Positions 28,424 to 37,107 of a DNA stretch of 63,597 bases are shown here, one piece after another (position 1 is the stretch's first letter; each line of letters starts with the position of its first letter). The DNA comes from Selenomonas sp. AE3005 (GTDB taxonomy: Bacteria; Bacillota; Negativicutes; Selenomonadales; Selenomonadaceae). The DNA lies in assembly GCF_905233635.1 (NCBI RefSeq), contig NZ_CAJODG010000001.1, forward strand, positions 1 to 63,597, read 5' to 3'. Under the pieces are notes generated by a model that worked only from the letters and a program-made list of their open reading frames with translations, was not told the DNA's origin and did no database searches. The position numbers were made by a program, and so were the translations under genes.

Positions 28424-29551
28424 TCATTCACCCATCAGCATCTTCTGATACTTCGGGGCAATTTCGTCCCAAGGTTTTTCATCCAGCATCTTTGCAAGGG
28501 TAGCAACTGATACGCCGGTATCATTGTCGCTGGAACCTTCTACCTGCTGAGAACGTGGGAATGTTCCTGCCTGCTTCACTTTAGTCATCGGATTATTACT
28601 TCTCTTTGCGGTCTTGTTACCGCCACGGTAAGCGTTCTTAGCCTCCGTGAAATAGTTCTTGATTAGCATTACGTCTGCTGGTGACGCAACATTCCTTTCG
28701 ATACGTGCATAAGCCTCTGAGAGCGTCTGCTGCTCAATAGGACTCCTGTTAAAGAAGTAATCCTGCGTAGCAAACTGCATTACATTCTGGAAGTCCGGCT
28801 CGGACATTTCCTTTTGGGCGAATGTGTTATACTCCTGCACACTGGCATCGTGAGCACGCAAAACTGCCTCTGCTTGTCGCATTTGCTCCATCTGTGCCTG
28901 CTGAATACGGCTCATAACCGTGTTTTCAGCCATCTTTAAAGCAAATTCATACTGCTGTTTGCGTGGGTCATTCTCTTCCATGTACTCCATGCCGTCCAAA
29001 TCGTCTTGGGTAAGGCCGGACATGCGAAGTGCCTCTTGCTTTTTCAGCTCTTCAATCTGCTTCATCACATCAGGCGTGAGATTCAGCTGTGGCACCTGCT
29101 GGGGCCGATTGTTAGCCATCACGGGCTGCATCATAGCAGGCTGACCAAAGTTCTGCGGTTCCTGCTGTGCTGGCTGCTGATTATTCAGCGCGCCATACTG
29201 CTTCTTGTAGGCTTCCAGCTCCGCTTTCAAAGCATTGCTTTCGTCCACTTTTTCCTTGAACCGCTTATAAGGAATCTGCTGAGTCTTGGTAATCTGCGAA
29301 TCATCAATCTCCTGTGGTTCGCTTTCCGGTTCAGCTTTTTCCTCGTCCAGCTTGGCTGCTTCTGCCATTACCTCGCGTGCTGCTTCCTCCGGCAGTCCAT
29401 CAAGTTCCTCCGGAATCGGCTCTTTTTCCTCTTCCGGCTCCTGCGCTTCCGCTTCACCAGCTTCAACGTCTGTATTCTCAACTTCTGCCGACGTTTCTAC
29501 ACTCTGCTCTGCTTCTTCATCAGCAAACATCTGCAAATCAAATTCAAACAT
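28424..29551 (-). CDS. capsid scaffold protein
   Basis: 375 residues from ATG 29551 (GAGGAG). Very acidic N-terminus (residues 10-90), coiled coil with Gln-rich middle, and a helical C-terminus. This composition, and the position between portal and capsid, define a scaffold that guides capsid assembly. It opens with 'MFEFDLQMFAD'. Residues 178-197 carry GLTQDDLDGMEYMEENDPR, a motif repeated in the lysogeny-region gene at 50261-51577. Confidence 0.75.
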   Translation of the reverse strand: MFEFDLQMFADEEAEQSVETSAEVENTDVEAGEAEAQEPEEEKEPIPEELDGLPEEAAREVMAEAAKLDEEKAEPESEPQEIDDSQITKTQQIPYKRFKEKVDESNALKAELEAYKKQYGALNNQQPAQQEPQNFGQPAMMQPVMANNRPQQVPQLNLTPDVMKQIEELKKQEALRMSGLTQDDLDGMEYMEENDPRKQQYEFALKMAENTVMSRIQQAQMEQMRQAEAVLRAHDASVQEYNTFAQKEMSEPDFQNVMQFATQDYFFNRSPIEQQTLSEAYARIERNVASPADVMLIKNYFTEAKNAYRGGNKTAKRSNNPMTKVKQAGTFPRSQQVEGSSDNDTGVSVATLAKMLDEKPWDEIAPKYQKMLMGE

Positions 29552-29661
29552 ACGATTGCTCCTCTCTAGTTTACGTCCTAGCACGATACACGCCCATTAA
29601 CGCAGGCGGCACGAAAACACCGTTTAAGGCACGGCGAACCCTATATAAAAGCAGTTCCAGA

Positions 29662-29871
29662 TTACTCTTTCACCGCTTTAAAAAGCTCTGTGAGTGCATT
29701 GACCAAGGTTGCCTCCGGTCTTACCCGGCCTTCCTTGTAGTCCTTGCACATATCCAAGCCAAGGTCAATCATAGCCTGTCGCAAATCTTCTTTTGTCGGC
29801 TTTTCGATAACCTTTTCTGTTGTCGCTTCCGAAACGACATTTTCAGTTTCTACCTTCTTTGCACGTGGCAT
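29662..29871 (-). CDS. small charged virion-region protein
   Basis: 69 residues, Lys/Glu-rich, with a helical C-terminal half ('KEDLRQAMIDLGLDMCKDY'). Lies between portal and scaffold. No family recognised. The intergenic stretch to the scaffold gene (29552-29661) shows only a weak hairpin. Confidence 0.6.
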   Translation of the reverse strand: MPRAKKVETENVVSEATTEKVIEKPTKEDLRQAMIDLGLDMCKDYKEGRVRPEATLVNALTELFKAVKE

Positions 29872-29884
29872 TGTTTAACCTCCT

Positions 29885-32047
29885 TTACATGGCCGGTTGC
29901 TGACCAGCCATCAAACTTTGCATTGCTGCCTGTGTCATAGCAGGACTACCGCCTTGCTGACCACCGCCCTGCTGTTGTTGCATTAACTGCGCTAACATTT
30001 GCTGTTGGTCTGGTGGTGCTTGGCCTTGCTGTGCCTGCATTTGTTCCATCATGGCCTGCTGTGCTTGTTGCTGGTGCATCTGCTGAGCAAGCTGTGGGAA
30101 CATTTGCTGTACCATCAGATTAACCGCGTATTGCGCTATCTGTGGGTCAATCAGCCCTTGCTTGGCAGCCATAGCGAACTGAATTGGTAACGGCGCGTCC
30201 TTAAATGCTATGCTCTGGTTAAGATTCTGATTCTTAATCATTTCAAGCTGCATTTGTTGCTGAGCTTGCTGAGCCTGTGCCTCTTGACGTTGCTGCCAAC
30301 GCTGTTTGATTTCCTCCTTGTTGGGGAGGTCTGACAAGTCAAGGATAATATCAAAGACTAAATCACCGGGAACCTGTAACTTGCTTACTGCGTCAACCAA
30401 GCTCCACATTTGCGCCTGTCGCTGAGTCGTGCTTGCCTGCGTATCAGATACCACAATATCAAACTCACCCTGTGACAAGTCGTTTAATGTGCGGTGAATG
30501 ACATTTCCAAGTGGGTCCTGCTCAATCACCTGCTGATTAACGTGAATGAACTCCTGACCGTTTGTGCCCTCCACTCTGTACACCTTATCATCAGTGTAAA
30601 ACTGCGGAATAACACCGGCGTGGCCACGTTTACCCCATAACAGGTAAGCAACTTTCTTCTTTGACTCACGAAGATGGTCAAACATGGGAGCAATATGCGT
30701 AATTGCCTGTTTCTGTTTCAGCTCGATAGCTCGGCCACTTGACTGGTTCGGTATATCAACGCCCATCAAAGCCTCGTTGATACCGGATATTGCGGTCAAA
30801 TCCTGTGTTGCCTGGCTTTCAGCCTGAATGACAGCAGCAGGAGGATTCTGCATACCACGCTCCATGATTTTGCCTTGACTGATTGCCCCAGGGCGAACCT
30901 CGGAGAAATGACCAGGAATTGCACCTTTGCGTTCAAATTCCGCTTTTTGGTCTGGATTCATGGCATCTTCTTCAATCCAGCCACCACCGTTACCAGAGGT
31001 GTTGAGGATATGAAGGACTTGAATCCGTCTGCGGTTAATCTCCCTCTGTGGGTCTTTGAGGTCGCGGACAAATCCGGCAGGCAAATCACCTGCACCAAAC
31101 GCGTAGCACGTAATCGGCACCAGTGGGAACTCTCCATGCTGATATGGTGAGTCAATATCTTCCAAAAGCACCGTGTCGAAGAATGAACAAACTCGAACCT
31201 GCGTGAAGTTCAGCTTTTCCTGGCCAACAATCAAGCCTTGCAAGAACATATCAACGGTAACTTCCTCTTTCGGGACCATCGTACCGTCCTGCAAGAAATA
31301 CATTTGTACCGGCTTTTTAGTCTTGTACCAACACTCGACTAGTCGTACCTTTTTGATGTCCGCTTTGAACCAGAGTGGGTCTGGGCGAAGGTGCTCAACC
31401 TCTTCTTCTGCGCTGTCATATACAGCATACTGAGCCTCAATATCCTCCTTGTGGTCTGGATAAACACTGATAAGCTCGTCTTTGTCTACCCATTTAGCAC
31501 GACAGATATATTTAGCGTCGCTAAAGTCCTGTTTGTGTGCCTCCGGGTCAACATAGATTGAAAACGGGTCCTCACGCTTTACGTATGCCTCACCGTCCTG
31601 CAATTCTTCGTCGAACTTATAGCCAACGTCAAGCCAACCAAGGCCACCTACTGCGGCGTCTAAGAACGCTGCGCTTTCTTGGCTATCATAATCGCACCTA
31701 TCAAGCACGTACTTTGTGATGCCCTTGCGAACTTGGCAAATATTAATATCATCACTAGTCCTGGGAAGAAACTCAATATCGTATCGGTTAAGTCGCTGAT
31801 ATCCGGATAACACGTTGATAAGTGGCTTTATACGGTTAATAGTAATCGCTGGCCGGCCACTAGCCTCAAACGCCTGAATATCTTCTTCCTTCCACTGCTT
31901 ACCAGATACAAAGTCGTAATCTTCCTGGGCAGCTCGTCTCCACTTTTCATTACCGTCAACAGCCTCACGGAACCATCTTCGGTATTTTGCTAGTGGCTTA
32001 CCCATCAGTTTTAGCTCTGTACTGCTCGTAATTTCAAAATCGTTCAC
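29885..32047 (-). CDS. portal protein, P22-type
   Basis: 720 residues. The N-terminal region has 'YDFVSGKQW', 'GRPAITINRIKPLINVLSGYQRLNR' and 'LGWLDVGY', which are characteristic of P22-like portals of podoviruses. The C-terminal 130 residues are a Gln/Met-rich helix that would form the barrel entering the capsid. The portal is the DNA gate for packaging and ejection. It follows the large terminase gene. Confidence 0.85.
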   Translation of the reverse strand: MNDFEITSSTELKLMGKPLAKYRRWFREAVDGNEKWRRAAQEDYDFVSGKQWKEEDIQAFEASGRPAITINRIKPLINVLSGYQRLNRYDIEFLPRTSDDINICQVRKGITKYVLDRCDYDSQESAAFLDAAVGGLGWLDVGYKFDEELQDGEAYVKREDPFSIYVDPEAHKQDFSDAKYICRAKWVDKDELISVYPDHKEDIEAQYAVYDSAEEEVEHLRPDPLWFKADIKKVRLVECWYKTKKPVQMYFLQDGTMVPKEEVTVDMFLQGLIVGQEKLNFTQVRVCSFFDTVLLEDIDSPYQHGEFPLVPITCYAFGAGDLPAGFVRDLKDPQREINRRRIQVLHILNTSGNGGGWIEEDAMNPDQKAEFERKGAIPGHFSEVRPGAISQGKIMERGMQNPPAAVIQAESQATQDLTAISGINEALMGVDIPNQSSGRAIELKQKQAITHIAPMFDHLRESKKKVAYLLWGKRGHAGVIPQFYTDDKVYRVEGTNGQEFIHVNQQVIEQDPLGNVIHRTLNDLSQGEFDIVVSDTQASTTQRQAQMWSLVDAVSKLQVPGDLVFDIILDLSDLPNKEEIKQRWQQRQEAQAQQAQQQMQLEMIKNQNLNQSIAFKDAPLPIQFAMAAKQGLIDPQIAQYAVNLMVQQMFPQLAQQMHQQQAQQAMMEQMQAQQGQAPPDQQQMLAQLMQQQQGGGQQGGSPAMTQAAMQSLMAGQQPAM

Positions 32048-32091
32048 AATCTCACCTCCTCCTATCGTTGCCGTCTCGTTGCCGTTTTTTT

Positions 32092-32162
32092 ATATTTATG
32101 CACTCATTTTTGATACACCAGCGCGATTTTGAATACCGTTATGCAAAAACCTGCATAAATAT
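32092..32162. repeat. inverted repeats between terL and the portal gene
   Basis: A perfect 11-bp inverted repeat, ATATTTATGCA (32092-32102) / TGCATAAATAT (32152-32162), abuts the terL stop. A 7-bp hairpin TTATGCA (32139-32145) / TGCATAA (32152-32158) competes for the same arm. In addition ACGGCAACGA is directly repeated near 32065-32085 on the minus strand. Possible RNA switch or processing site; no T-run typical of a terminator follows the stem. Confidence 0.45.
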
Positions 32163-33554
32163 TTAATAGGTCCATGCCGATTTACGCTTTTTATCAATCC
32201 AGTGGTCAACCTGTACTGGTGGTTTCGGTTTGGCAGGAGTCCACGGCCGTGATAGGCAGGCATAAACGGCTGAGTCAACTGCATGGTCTTCGCCGTTTGT
32301 GTCGTATGTTTCCGGCTTACTCTTATCATGTGCCAACATCGGCAACGTGCGTATCATGTGTATGCAGTTTGAGAAAAAGTAAATCGCTGGCTTATAGCTG
32401 CCGTCTGCCATCTGATTACCAAGTAACCGTGATTTAAGAGCGTTGGCACCTTCTATCCGGCCTTTGCTTGACTTACCGAACGTGACAAGATGCTTTTTAT
32501 TCAGTTCTGTATTTAGCTCCTCCGCAATGCTCGGACCGGTAACACCCGTTGCAGCCCAGCAGGCGTTATCAAGAACGCCATAGCTTACATTCTCTTCTCG
32601 CGATTCCAGGCTGGCTATCTTTTCGCCTACCTGTTTGGCCGTTTCACCAGTGCCTACATTCGGCTTGCCTCCCCAACCGTATAACTCTCGATAACACCAA
32701 AGGTTTCCATCATAATCGACTGCCCACCAATGCACTGCATACGGTCTTGCGCTGCCCCAGTCCATAGACCGTAACCTTAGCCAGTTCTTAGGTATGCTGA
32801 ACGGTTCTACAACGTGCTTGTCTGCTCTCCATTGCTTGAAGAACTGACCTTCCGCTATACCCCAGTCCCCCAGTCCGGCCACTTTGTAGCGTTCCGGGTC
32901 TGTCTTGCGCATATCCTCAAACATGGCAATGTCGGCATCTGACAAAAACTCGTTGCATTTGTAGTTAGTTGTCATTGCCAGTACATTATCATGCGGCGTA
33001 TCGAAGAAACGTGCTTTTAGCCAGCTCCCTGAATCCCAGGGATTAAAGGTAATGAGCCATTGCACATAATAACCTTCCGGTAATTGACCTCGTAACGACT
33101 CATCAATGCGGTTAAAGGCTTCTTCACTCACTTCATACGCCTCTTCAAGCCATCCCCAACAAAGAACGCCCGTTTTTACTGTGATAGACGTAACTTTGAG
33201 TGGGTCATCTAACCCACGGAAAAGTATTTTTTGACCAGTCGGCAAATACTCAAGTTCTAACGGTGCTACTCTTGCTTTCCAGTACTGATTTACGCCTAGT
33301 CGGTCAATAGCCCATCTGAGCTGTGTCCAGCACGAATCTTTAAGACTGGCTCCTGTCTGGCGCACAACCAATGTATTAGCAAGTGGATACTGCATTGTCC
33401 TTGTGATGATTTTCAATGATGCTGTAGATGATTTCTTAGAAGCTCGACTACCTTTGACAGGTAGATAACGCTTCTTAGATTTCCAGAACTCATCATATCC
33501 GCCGCCAATAATCTCGCGAATAGATATATGCTTCTTATCATCAGTCGATGTCAT
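32163..33554 (-). CDS. terL: terminase large subunit
   Basis: 463 residues. ATPase part: modified Walker A 'KGSRASKKSS' (about 34-43) and Walker B 'LCWGWLEEAYE' (about 130-140). Nuclease part: 'RSMDWGSARPYAVHWW', 'YGVLDNACW' and 'EDHAVDSAVYAC' supply the acidic residues of the RNase H-like fold. Powers DNA packaging and cuts the concatemer. The start overlaps the end of terS by 14 nt. Confidence 0.9.
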   Translation of the reverse strand: MTSTDDKKHISIREIIGGGYDEFWKSKKRYLPVKGSRASKKSSTASLKIITRTMQYPLANTLVVRQTGASLKDSCWTQLRWAIDRLGVNQYWKARVAPLELEYLPTGQKILFRGLDDPLKVTSITVKTGVLCWGWLEEAYEVSEEAFNRIDESLRGQLPEGYYVQWLITFNPWDSGSWLKARFFDTPHDNVLAMTTNYKCNEFLSDADIAMFEDMRKTDPERYKVAGLGDWGIAEGQFFKQWRADKHVVEPFSIPKNWLRLRSMDWGSARPYAVHWWAVDYDGNLWCYRELYGWGGKPNVGTGETAKQVGEKIASLESREENVSYGVLDNACWAATGVTGPSIAEELNTELNKKHLVTFGKSSKGRIEGANALKSRLLGNQMADGSYKPAIYFFSNCIHMIRTLPMLAHDKSKPETYDTNGEDHAVDSAVYACLSRPWTPAKPKPPVQVDHWIDKKRKSAWTY

Positions 33555-33903
33555 CGTGAATCACCACCGGAAGAGCACCGTTGATATTCACTTCCTGCTT
33601 AGATTCGCCAAGGAGTTCCAGCATCAGCCTTGCCATTGCAGGATTCCCATCCAAAAACCCCTTTGCTCCGCTTAGAGCCATGCCAGCTGCATACACGGTG
33701 CCTTTGGGAAATCCGTATTCCTCGCATTTGTCATCCGGGATTGGCATTGACATTAGAGCAAGGAGACATGCTTTTACCGTCTTTTGTTCTTTCAAGCTCG
33801 CCTGTTGCGCTTTCTGACCTTTACGCCGAATCGCAAGCTGTTCTTCCGGCGAACGCTTGTTAATTGGCGGTTTTAGATTAGCTTTTTGCTTTTCTGTTAC
33901 CAT
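33541..33903 (-). CDS. probable terminase small subunit
   Basis: 120 residues, basic N-terminus ('KANLKPPINKRSPEEQLAIRRKGQKAQQ') with a helical core ('DKCEEYGFPKGTVYAAGMALSGAKGF'). Position directly upstream of, and overlapping, terL and the size fit a small terminase subunit that recognises the packaging site. Sequence evidence alone is modest. Confidence 0.65.
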   Translation of the reverse strand: MVTEKQKANLKPPINKRSPEEQLAIRRKGQKAQQASLKEQKTVKACLLALMSMPIPDDKCEEYGFPKGTVYAAGMALSGAKGFLDGNPAMARLMLELLGESKQEVNINGALPVVIHDDID

Positions 33904-33931
33904 TTCTCCCCACCTTCCTTAATTTTTGTAC

Positions 33932-33964
33932 GAAAAAAGACACCCATGAAATATGAGTGTCTTT
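33932..33964 (-). terminator. attenuator/terminator in the late leader
   Basis: Stem AAAGACAC (33936-33943) / GTGTCTTT (33957-33964) with further pairs inside, followed on the minus strand by TTTTTT. It lies between the late promoter and terS, so late transcription must pass it. An antitermination or partial-termination role is inferred. Confidence 0.7.
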
Positions 33965-34041
33965 CTCCGGTTTGTGTATTTATGAGGTATTAGAAGAATG
34001 AATTACCTGCGTAATAAGCATTACACTTACCACTTATGTAT

Positions 34042-34050
34042 ATTATAACA
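34042..34050 (-). promoter_or_regulatory. late promoter with extended -10
   Basis: On the minus strand TGTTATAAT (34050-34042) is an extended -10 box. No good -35 is found 16-18 nt upstream, a pattern fitting a promoter that needs an activator. The RinA-like gene immediately upstream is the obvious candidate. Confidence 0.5.
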
Positions 34051-34088
34051 GGTTTTTCCGCAAAATTTATTCAATATTTGCCAATCTG

Positions 34089-34703
34089 CTAAAAAACTCG
34101 TATAAGCCCTTCCTGAACCGCGCATAATTCCTGTATATGCCTGAACTGGCCTTTCAACCGGCTGTGTGTTGGCTGTGAAATGCCCAGCCTGTCACATGTC
34201 TTTATGTAGTTCTCATCGTTATAGAACGCTCTAAGCACGCCAAGCATTATCGGCGTACACTTGCTTATCGTAACATCGTATACCCTCAGCCATGCCTCCG
34301 GCCACTCCAAGCGTTTACCTTCCACGGTCACATACTTGATTGGCAAAATATTATGTATTGCCTGGGCTGCTGTGGGGTCCCCTACGCCACTTCCATTAGC
34401 GTTGTGGTCAATCGGTTTAAACTTCGCCTCTTCTACGGCCTCCCTTATCTTATGCGCATTATAAAAAACAAAGTCAATTTTCTTAAAGTACCCGTTATGC
34501 TTTTCCAATAGAACCACTCCCTTGTTACATCCCCAGGCGGTAGGATTAAGACCTCTAATAACCCTTGCATACTTCGACGCTGCTACGCTGAGTTCTGCGG
34601 CCTCTTCTGCAAGTCCTGACGAAAGCTCACTTTGACCAAGCATGTTTCTTATGCGTTGCAAAATCTCTTTGTTATCTTCGATAGCCATTAGGACTTTTTT
34701 CAT
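34089..34703 (-). CDS. putative late-gene activator: MazG-like segment fused to RinA/ArpU-like HTH
   Basis: 204 residues, start after AGGAG. Residues about 25-52 ('GLAEEAAELSVAASKYARVIRGLNPT') look like the first helical motif of phage MazG-like pyrophosphohydrolases, but the second acidic motif is missing. Residues about 60-204 resemble RinA/ArpU-type phage regulators: 'GSGVGDPTAAQAI' and a C-terminal sigma-like helix-turn-helix ('YNDENYIKTCDRLGISQPTHSRL'). Its place just before terS supports activation of the late promoter. The fusion is unusual. Confidence 0.6.
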   Translation of the reverse strand: MKKVLMAIEDNKEILQRIRNMLGQSELSSGLAEEAAELSVAASKYARVIRGLNPTAWGCNKGVVLLEKHNGYFKKIDFVFYNAHKIREAVEEAKFKPIDHNANGSGVGDPTAAQAIHNILPIKYVTVEGKRLEWPEAWLRVYDVTISKCTPIMLGVLRAFYNDENYIKTCDRLGISQPTHSRLKGQFRHIQELCAVQEGLIRVF

Positions 34704-34718
34704 TGTCTTGCTCCTATC

Positions 34719-35093
34719 TCAATCAACTAACTTCTTAATAGTGTCTAACTTATGTTTTGCCTCATAAAAACTTTTTCTTGCGATACGTAGCTGCCGGTCA
34801 AGATATTTATTTACCTTTTTTAACTTCTCATTCTCATCTCGCAACTCTGCCAGCTCTGCCTCACAAGATGAACCATAAACCTCCGCCACTGTTTCTAAGT
34901 CTCTATGTTTAACTTTGATTTTTTCAACATCATCACCGACATATTGTTCTACGATATAATATTTTTCGTCCGTCTCGATTATTGTTCGTATATCGCCAGG
35001 AATAAAAACTTCTTTTATTACAAAGCCTCCATCACTCACCATGCCCATCAGAGGCTTTTTGAAAATTACTTTATTGCCAGCTCTATATTTCAT
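34719..35093 (-). CDS. hypothetical protein with coiled coil
   Basis: 124 residues. N-terminal beta-rich, SH3-like half ('YRAGNKVIFKKPLMG', 'GDIRTIIETDEKYYIV') and a C-terminal coiled coil (about 75-124). Its opening resembles that of the next gene upstream ('MKYKVGDRVKVRED'), suggesting a shared small beta-barrel module. Overlaps that gene by 4 nt. Confidence 0.6.
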   Translation of the reverse strand: MKYRAGNKVIFKKPLMGMVSDGGFVIKEVFIPGDIRTIIETDEKYYIVEQYVGDDVEKIKVKHRDLETVAEVYGSSCEAELAELRDENEKLKKVNKYLDRQLRIARKSFYEAKHKLDTIKKLVD

Positions 35094-35698
35094 TGCCTAC
35101 CCTCCCTGATTTCGATAGCACGCTCGATACATCTTATTGCTTTACGTAAATCCTCTATTTCCTTCGCCTTATCCTTCTTGCCAGCTCTAAGAATATACTT
35201 GGCTGCCGTACCGAGCGGCATATCCAACTGATAAGCAGTAGCAATATCAAAGACATCGCCCATAGTAGATTGATAATATCCGGGACGAATCGTGTTGCTG
35301 TTGTCAGTATTTTCATCAAAATCATCTTCTGCATTTGATTCCACTGCACTACAGCCATCTTCGATTAACTCAATGGCAAAACCTAATGCCTTTGCTTTAT
35401 CATGCCGCTTCGGGTCATCATATTTATTTGCATGTTCGCAATTATGCTTCATTTCTCTTAAAAGTTTTATTGCCTTTTCTGATTCACCTCCTGCCAACCC
35501 TTCAAACATTTCATCAGTCCAGTTCCACTCGTCAGCGTCTATTTTGTAATAGCTGTACTCATTATCACACTCTTTTATAGTGACTACTAACCCCGCTTTT
35601 TTTACCATGCTATTGTTGCAGGTTAGATAGCTACCGTAAATCTTTTGTAATTTGAGGTCTTCCCTCACTTTTACTCTATCCCCGACTTTGTACTTCAT
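35090..35698 (-). CDS. DUF3310-domain protein with N-terminal beta-barrel
   Basis: 202 residues from ATG 35698 (GGGAGG). The N-terminal 60 residues are a KOW/SH3-like fold. The C-terminal 70 residues ('VFDIATAYQLDMPLGTAAKYILRAGKKDKAKEIEDLRKAIRCIERAI' in parts) match DUF3310, a phage family of uncertain biochemical role. A Cys/Asp-rich linker joins them. Confidence 0.7.
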   Translation of the reverse strand: MKYKVGDRVKVREDLKLQKIYGSYLTCNNSMVKKAGLVVTIKECDNEYSYYKIDADEWNWTDEMFEGLAGGESEKAIKLLREMKHNCEHANKYDDPKRHDKAKALGFAIELIEDGCSAVESNAEDDFDENTDNSNTIRPGYYQSTMGDVFDIATAYQLDMPLGTAAKYILRAGKKDKAKEIEDLRKAIRCIERAIEIREGRQ

Positions 35699-36018
35699 TG
35701 CTGACCCTCCCACGCCGCATACAGCTTAAAAAAATCCTCACTATTCATCGTCACTAACCACGGCTTACGATTACACTTATGCGCAACAATCGGTATTTCG
35801 CCGTCTTTAGCGTCACGTTCTGATTGTTCCATAGCTGACCTTAGATTTAATCTCTCGACAAACTTAACTTCTTGATGAATATGAGGCAAACCAATCACAT
35901 CAGCTATAACAGCCCCGTTACTTTGACTACCTCTCTGCGCATTGTAGCCATGCTTGCGACATTCATCACGCCATAATCTTTCGCCCCTAGCACCTTTATC
36001 TCTTTGCGCTTTTCCCAT
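35695..36018 (-). CDS. PD-(D/E)XK endonuclease, Holliday-junction resolvase-like
   Basis: 107 residues. 'KGARGERLWRDECRKHGY' followed by 'IADVIGLPHIHQEVKFVERL' gives the Glu ... Asp ... Glu-x-Lys series of the Hjc-like/VRR nuclease fold. Likely resolves branched phage DNA before packaging. GTG 36024, ATG 36021 and ATG 36018 are possible starts; the last has the best spacing to GAGGT. Confidence 0.7.
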   Translation of the reverse strand: MGKAQRDKGARGERLWRDECRKHGYNAQRGSQSNGAVIADVIGLPHIHQEVKFVERLNLRSAMEQSERDAKDGEIPIVAHKCNRKPWLVTMNSEDFFKLYAAWEGQQ

Positions 36019-36235
36019 CATCACACCTCAAATCATCCCTCAACCAATCAATAGCACACGCACCGCCAACAATGCCCCCTTCGCTATCATATTCAACCGC
36101 AAAAGCGGGGCAAGGTTCTATATCACCGTTTTTAAGTATAAGTTTATGGCAACCGCCATCATTGTATATCTTGCACTTCTCTGATTGATACTCCATCAGC
36201 AGAGCCTTTAGCTTGCGTAAATCCTCTGTTTTCAT
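35996..36235 (-). CDS. hypothetical protein
   Basis: 79 residues from ATG 36235 (GAGG, 7 nt). Four Cys (Cys in 'SEKCKIYNDGGCHKL', 'EPCPAF', 'GACAI') could bind a metal. Overlaps the nuclease gene by 23 nt. No family recognised. Confidence 0.55.
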   Translation of the reverse strand: MKTEDLRKLKALLMEYQSEKCKIYNDGGCHKLILKNGDIEPCPAFAVEYDSEGGIVGGACAIDWLRDDLRCDDGKSAKR

Positions 36236-36244
36236 CTTCACGCC

Positions 36245-36424
36245 TCACATCTCAAAATCATCATCAACCTCGTGAATGAATTGACCTACTTTCTTATCTC
36301 CGTCTTTCATCTTTTCAGCCGCAATTTTAGCTACCTTCTCTTTTGCTTCTTTGATTGAATCAGCCTCAATGAGAAATTCATCCGGCTTTGTAATCCATAA
36401 TTCACAGTGATACTTATTTGCCAT
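36245..36424 (-). CDS. hypothetical protein
   Basis: 59 residues, start after GAGG; its first codons overlap the end of the upstream membrane gene. Beta strand then a Lys/Glu helix ('SIKEAKEKVAKIAAEKM'), ending in an acidic tail. Not recognised. Confidence 0.55.
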   Translation of the reverse strand: MANKYHCELWITKPDEFLIEADSIKEAKEKVAKIAAEKMKDGDKKVGQFIHEVDDDFEM

Positions 36425-36752
36425 TTTGTACTGCCTCACTTATCTGCTTGATAAACTCCAACACGTTTCCCTGTACGGCTTGTACGTTGTCCGGAGTGAT
36501 ATAACTTGCAGCTAACATAGCTATTAGCGTATCTTTGCTAGGAACTATAATCAGCACTATTGTGCATACTACCGCAACGATAGCCGATATCTTAGCGTAT
36601 TTCATCACGCACTTCTCTTCTTCCATGCTCCCAAATAACGCTAACAGCGGTGCAATAATAAATCCGCACATCATCAGAGTTCTGCAAGTGAAATAAATAT
36701 TGTCATAAACGTGTAATGCGTAAATTATCCACGGTGAAATAATCGGTTCCAT
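36414..36752 (-). CDS. two-span membrane protein
   Basis: 112 residues. Hydrophobic segments at about 24-41 ('LMMCGFIIAPLLALFG') and 52-71 ('AKISAIVAVVCTIVLIIVP'), and a soluble C-terminal helix. Early-region phage membrane protein of unknown role, possibly superinfection or host takeover related. Confidence 0.6.
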   Translation of the reverse strand: MEPIISPWIIYALHVYDNIYFTCRTLMMCGFIIAPLLALFGSMEEEKCVMKYAKISAIVAVVCTIVLIIVPSKDTLIAMLAASYITPDNVQAVQGNVLEFIKQISEAVQNGK

Positions 36753-36753
36753 G

Positions 36754-37107
36754 TTACTCCTCCTTGTACCTCTCTTTGAACGCTATCAAATTCTGCACTG
36801 CCTCTTTATCCTGCTCCGGCAGCTTATCTTTAATCATCAGCTGTTTAATCATCAGCTGTTTAATCATCTGCAACTCTTTAATCATTGCGTCAACGCTACG
36901 CACATCACAGAACAGTATTGACTGGTACACGCCCTCAATATCGTCTTTATCGTAGTTATCGCCGAAATCATACTTGCCATCGTTTTTTAGCTGAACAAAT
37001 GATAGCCAGTAAGAGTTACCATCTTTTACCTTGTACGCTATCATGCCCTTGTTTGGCTTATCATGTGCGCCCAGGACAACAAACGGTATGTGCTTGTGCT
37101 TTGCCAT
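36754..37107 (-). CDS. hypothetical protein with internal tandem repeat
   Basis: 117 residues. Residues about 79-92 read 'QMIKQLMIKQLMIKDK', produced by a 15-bp tandem repeat at about 36832-36868. The rest is a mixed beta/alpha fold ('AYKVKDGNSYWLSFVQL'). Repeat number may vary between relatives. Function unknown. Confidence 0.55.
   Translation of the reverse strand: MAKHKHIPFVVLGAHDKPNKGMIAYKVKDGNSYWLSFVQLKNDGKYDFGDNYDKDDIEGVYQSILFCDVRSVDAMIKELQMIKQLMIKQLMIKDKLPEQDKEAVQNLIAFKERYKEE

Noticed and set aside
29585..29661. Possible terminator between the scaffold gene and the 69-residue gene
   Set aside because: The stem is only five pairs with a wobble, and the T-run is short; not enough to call.
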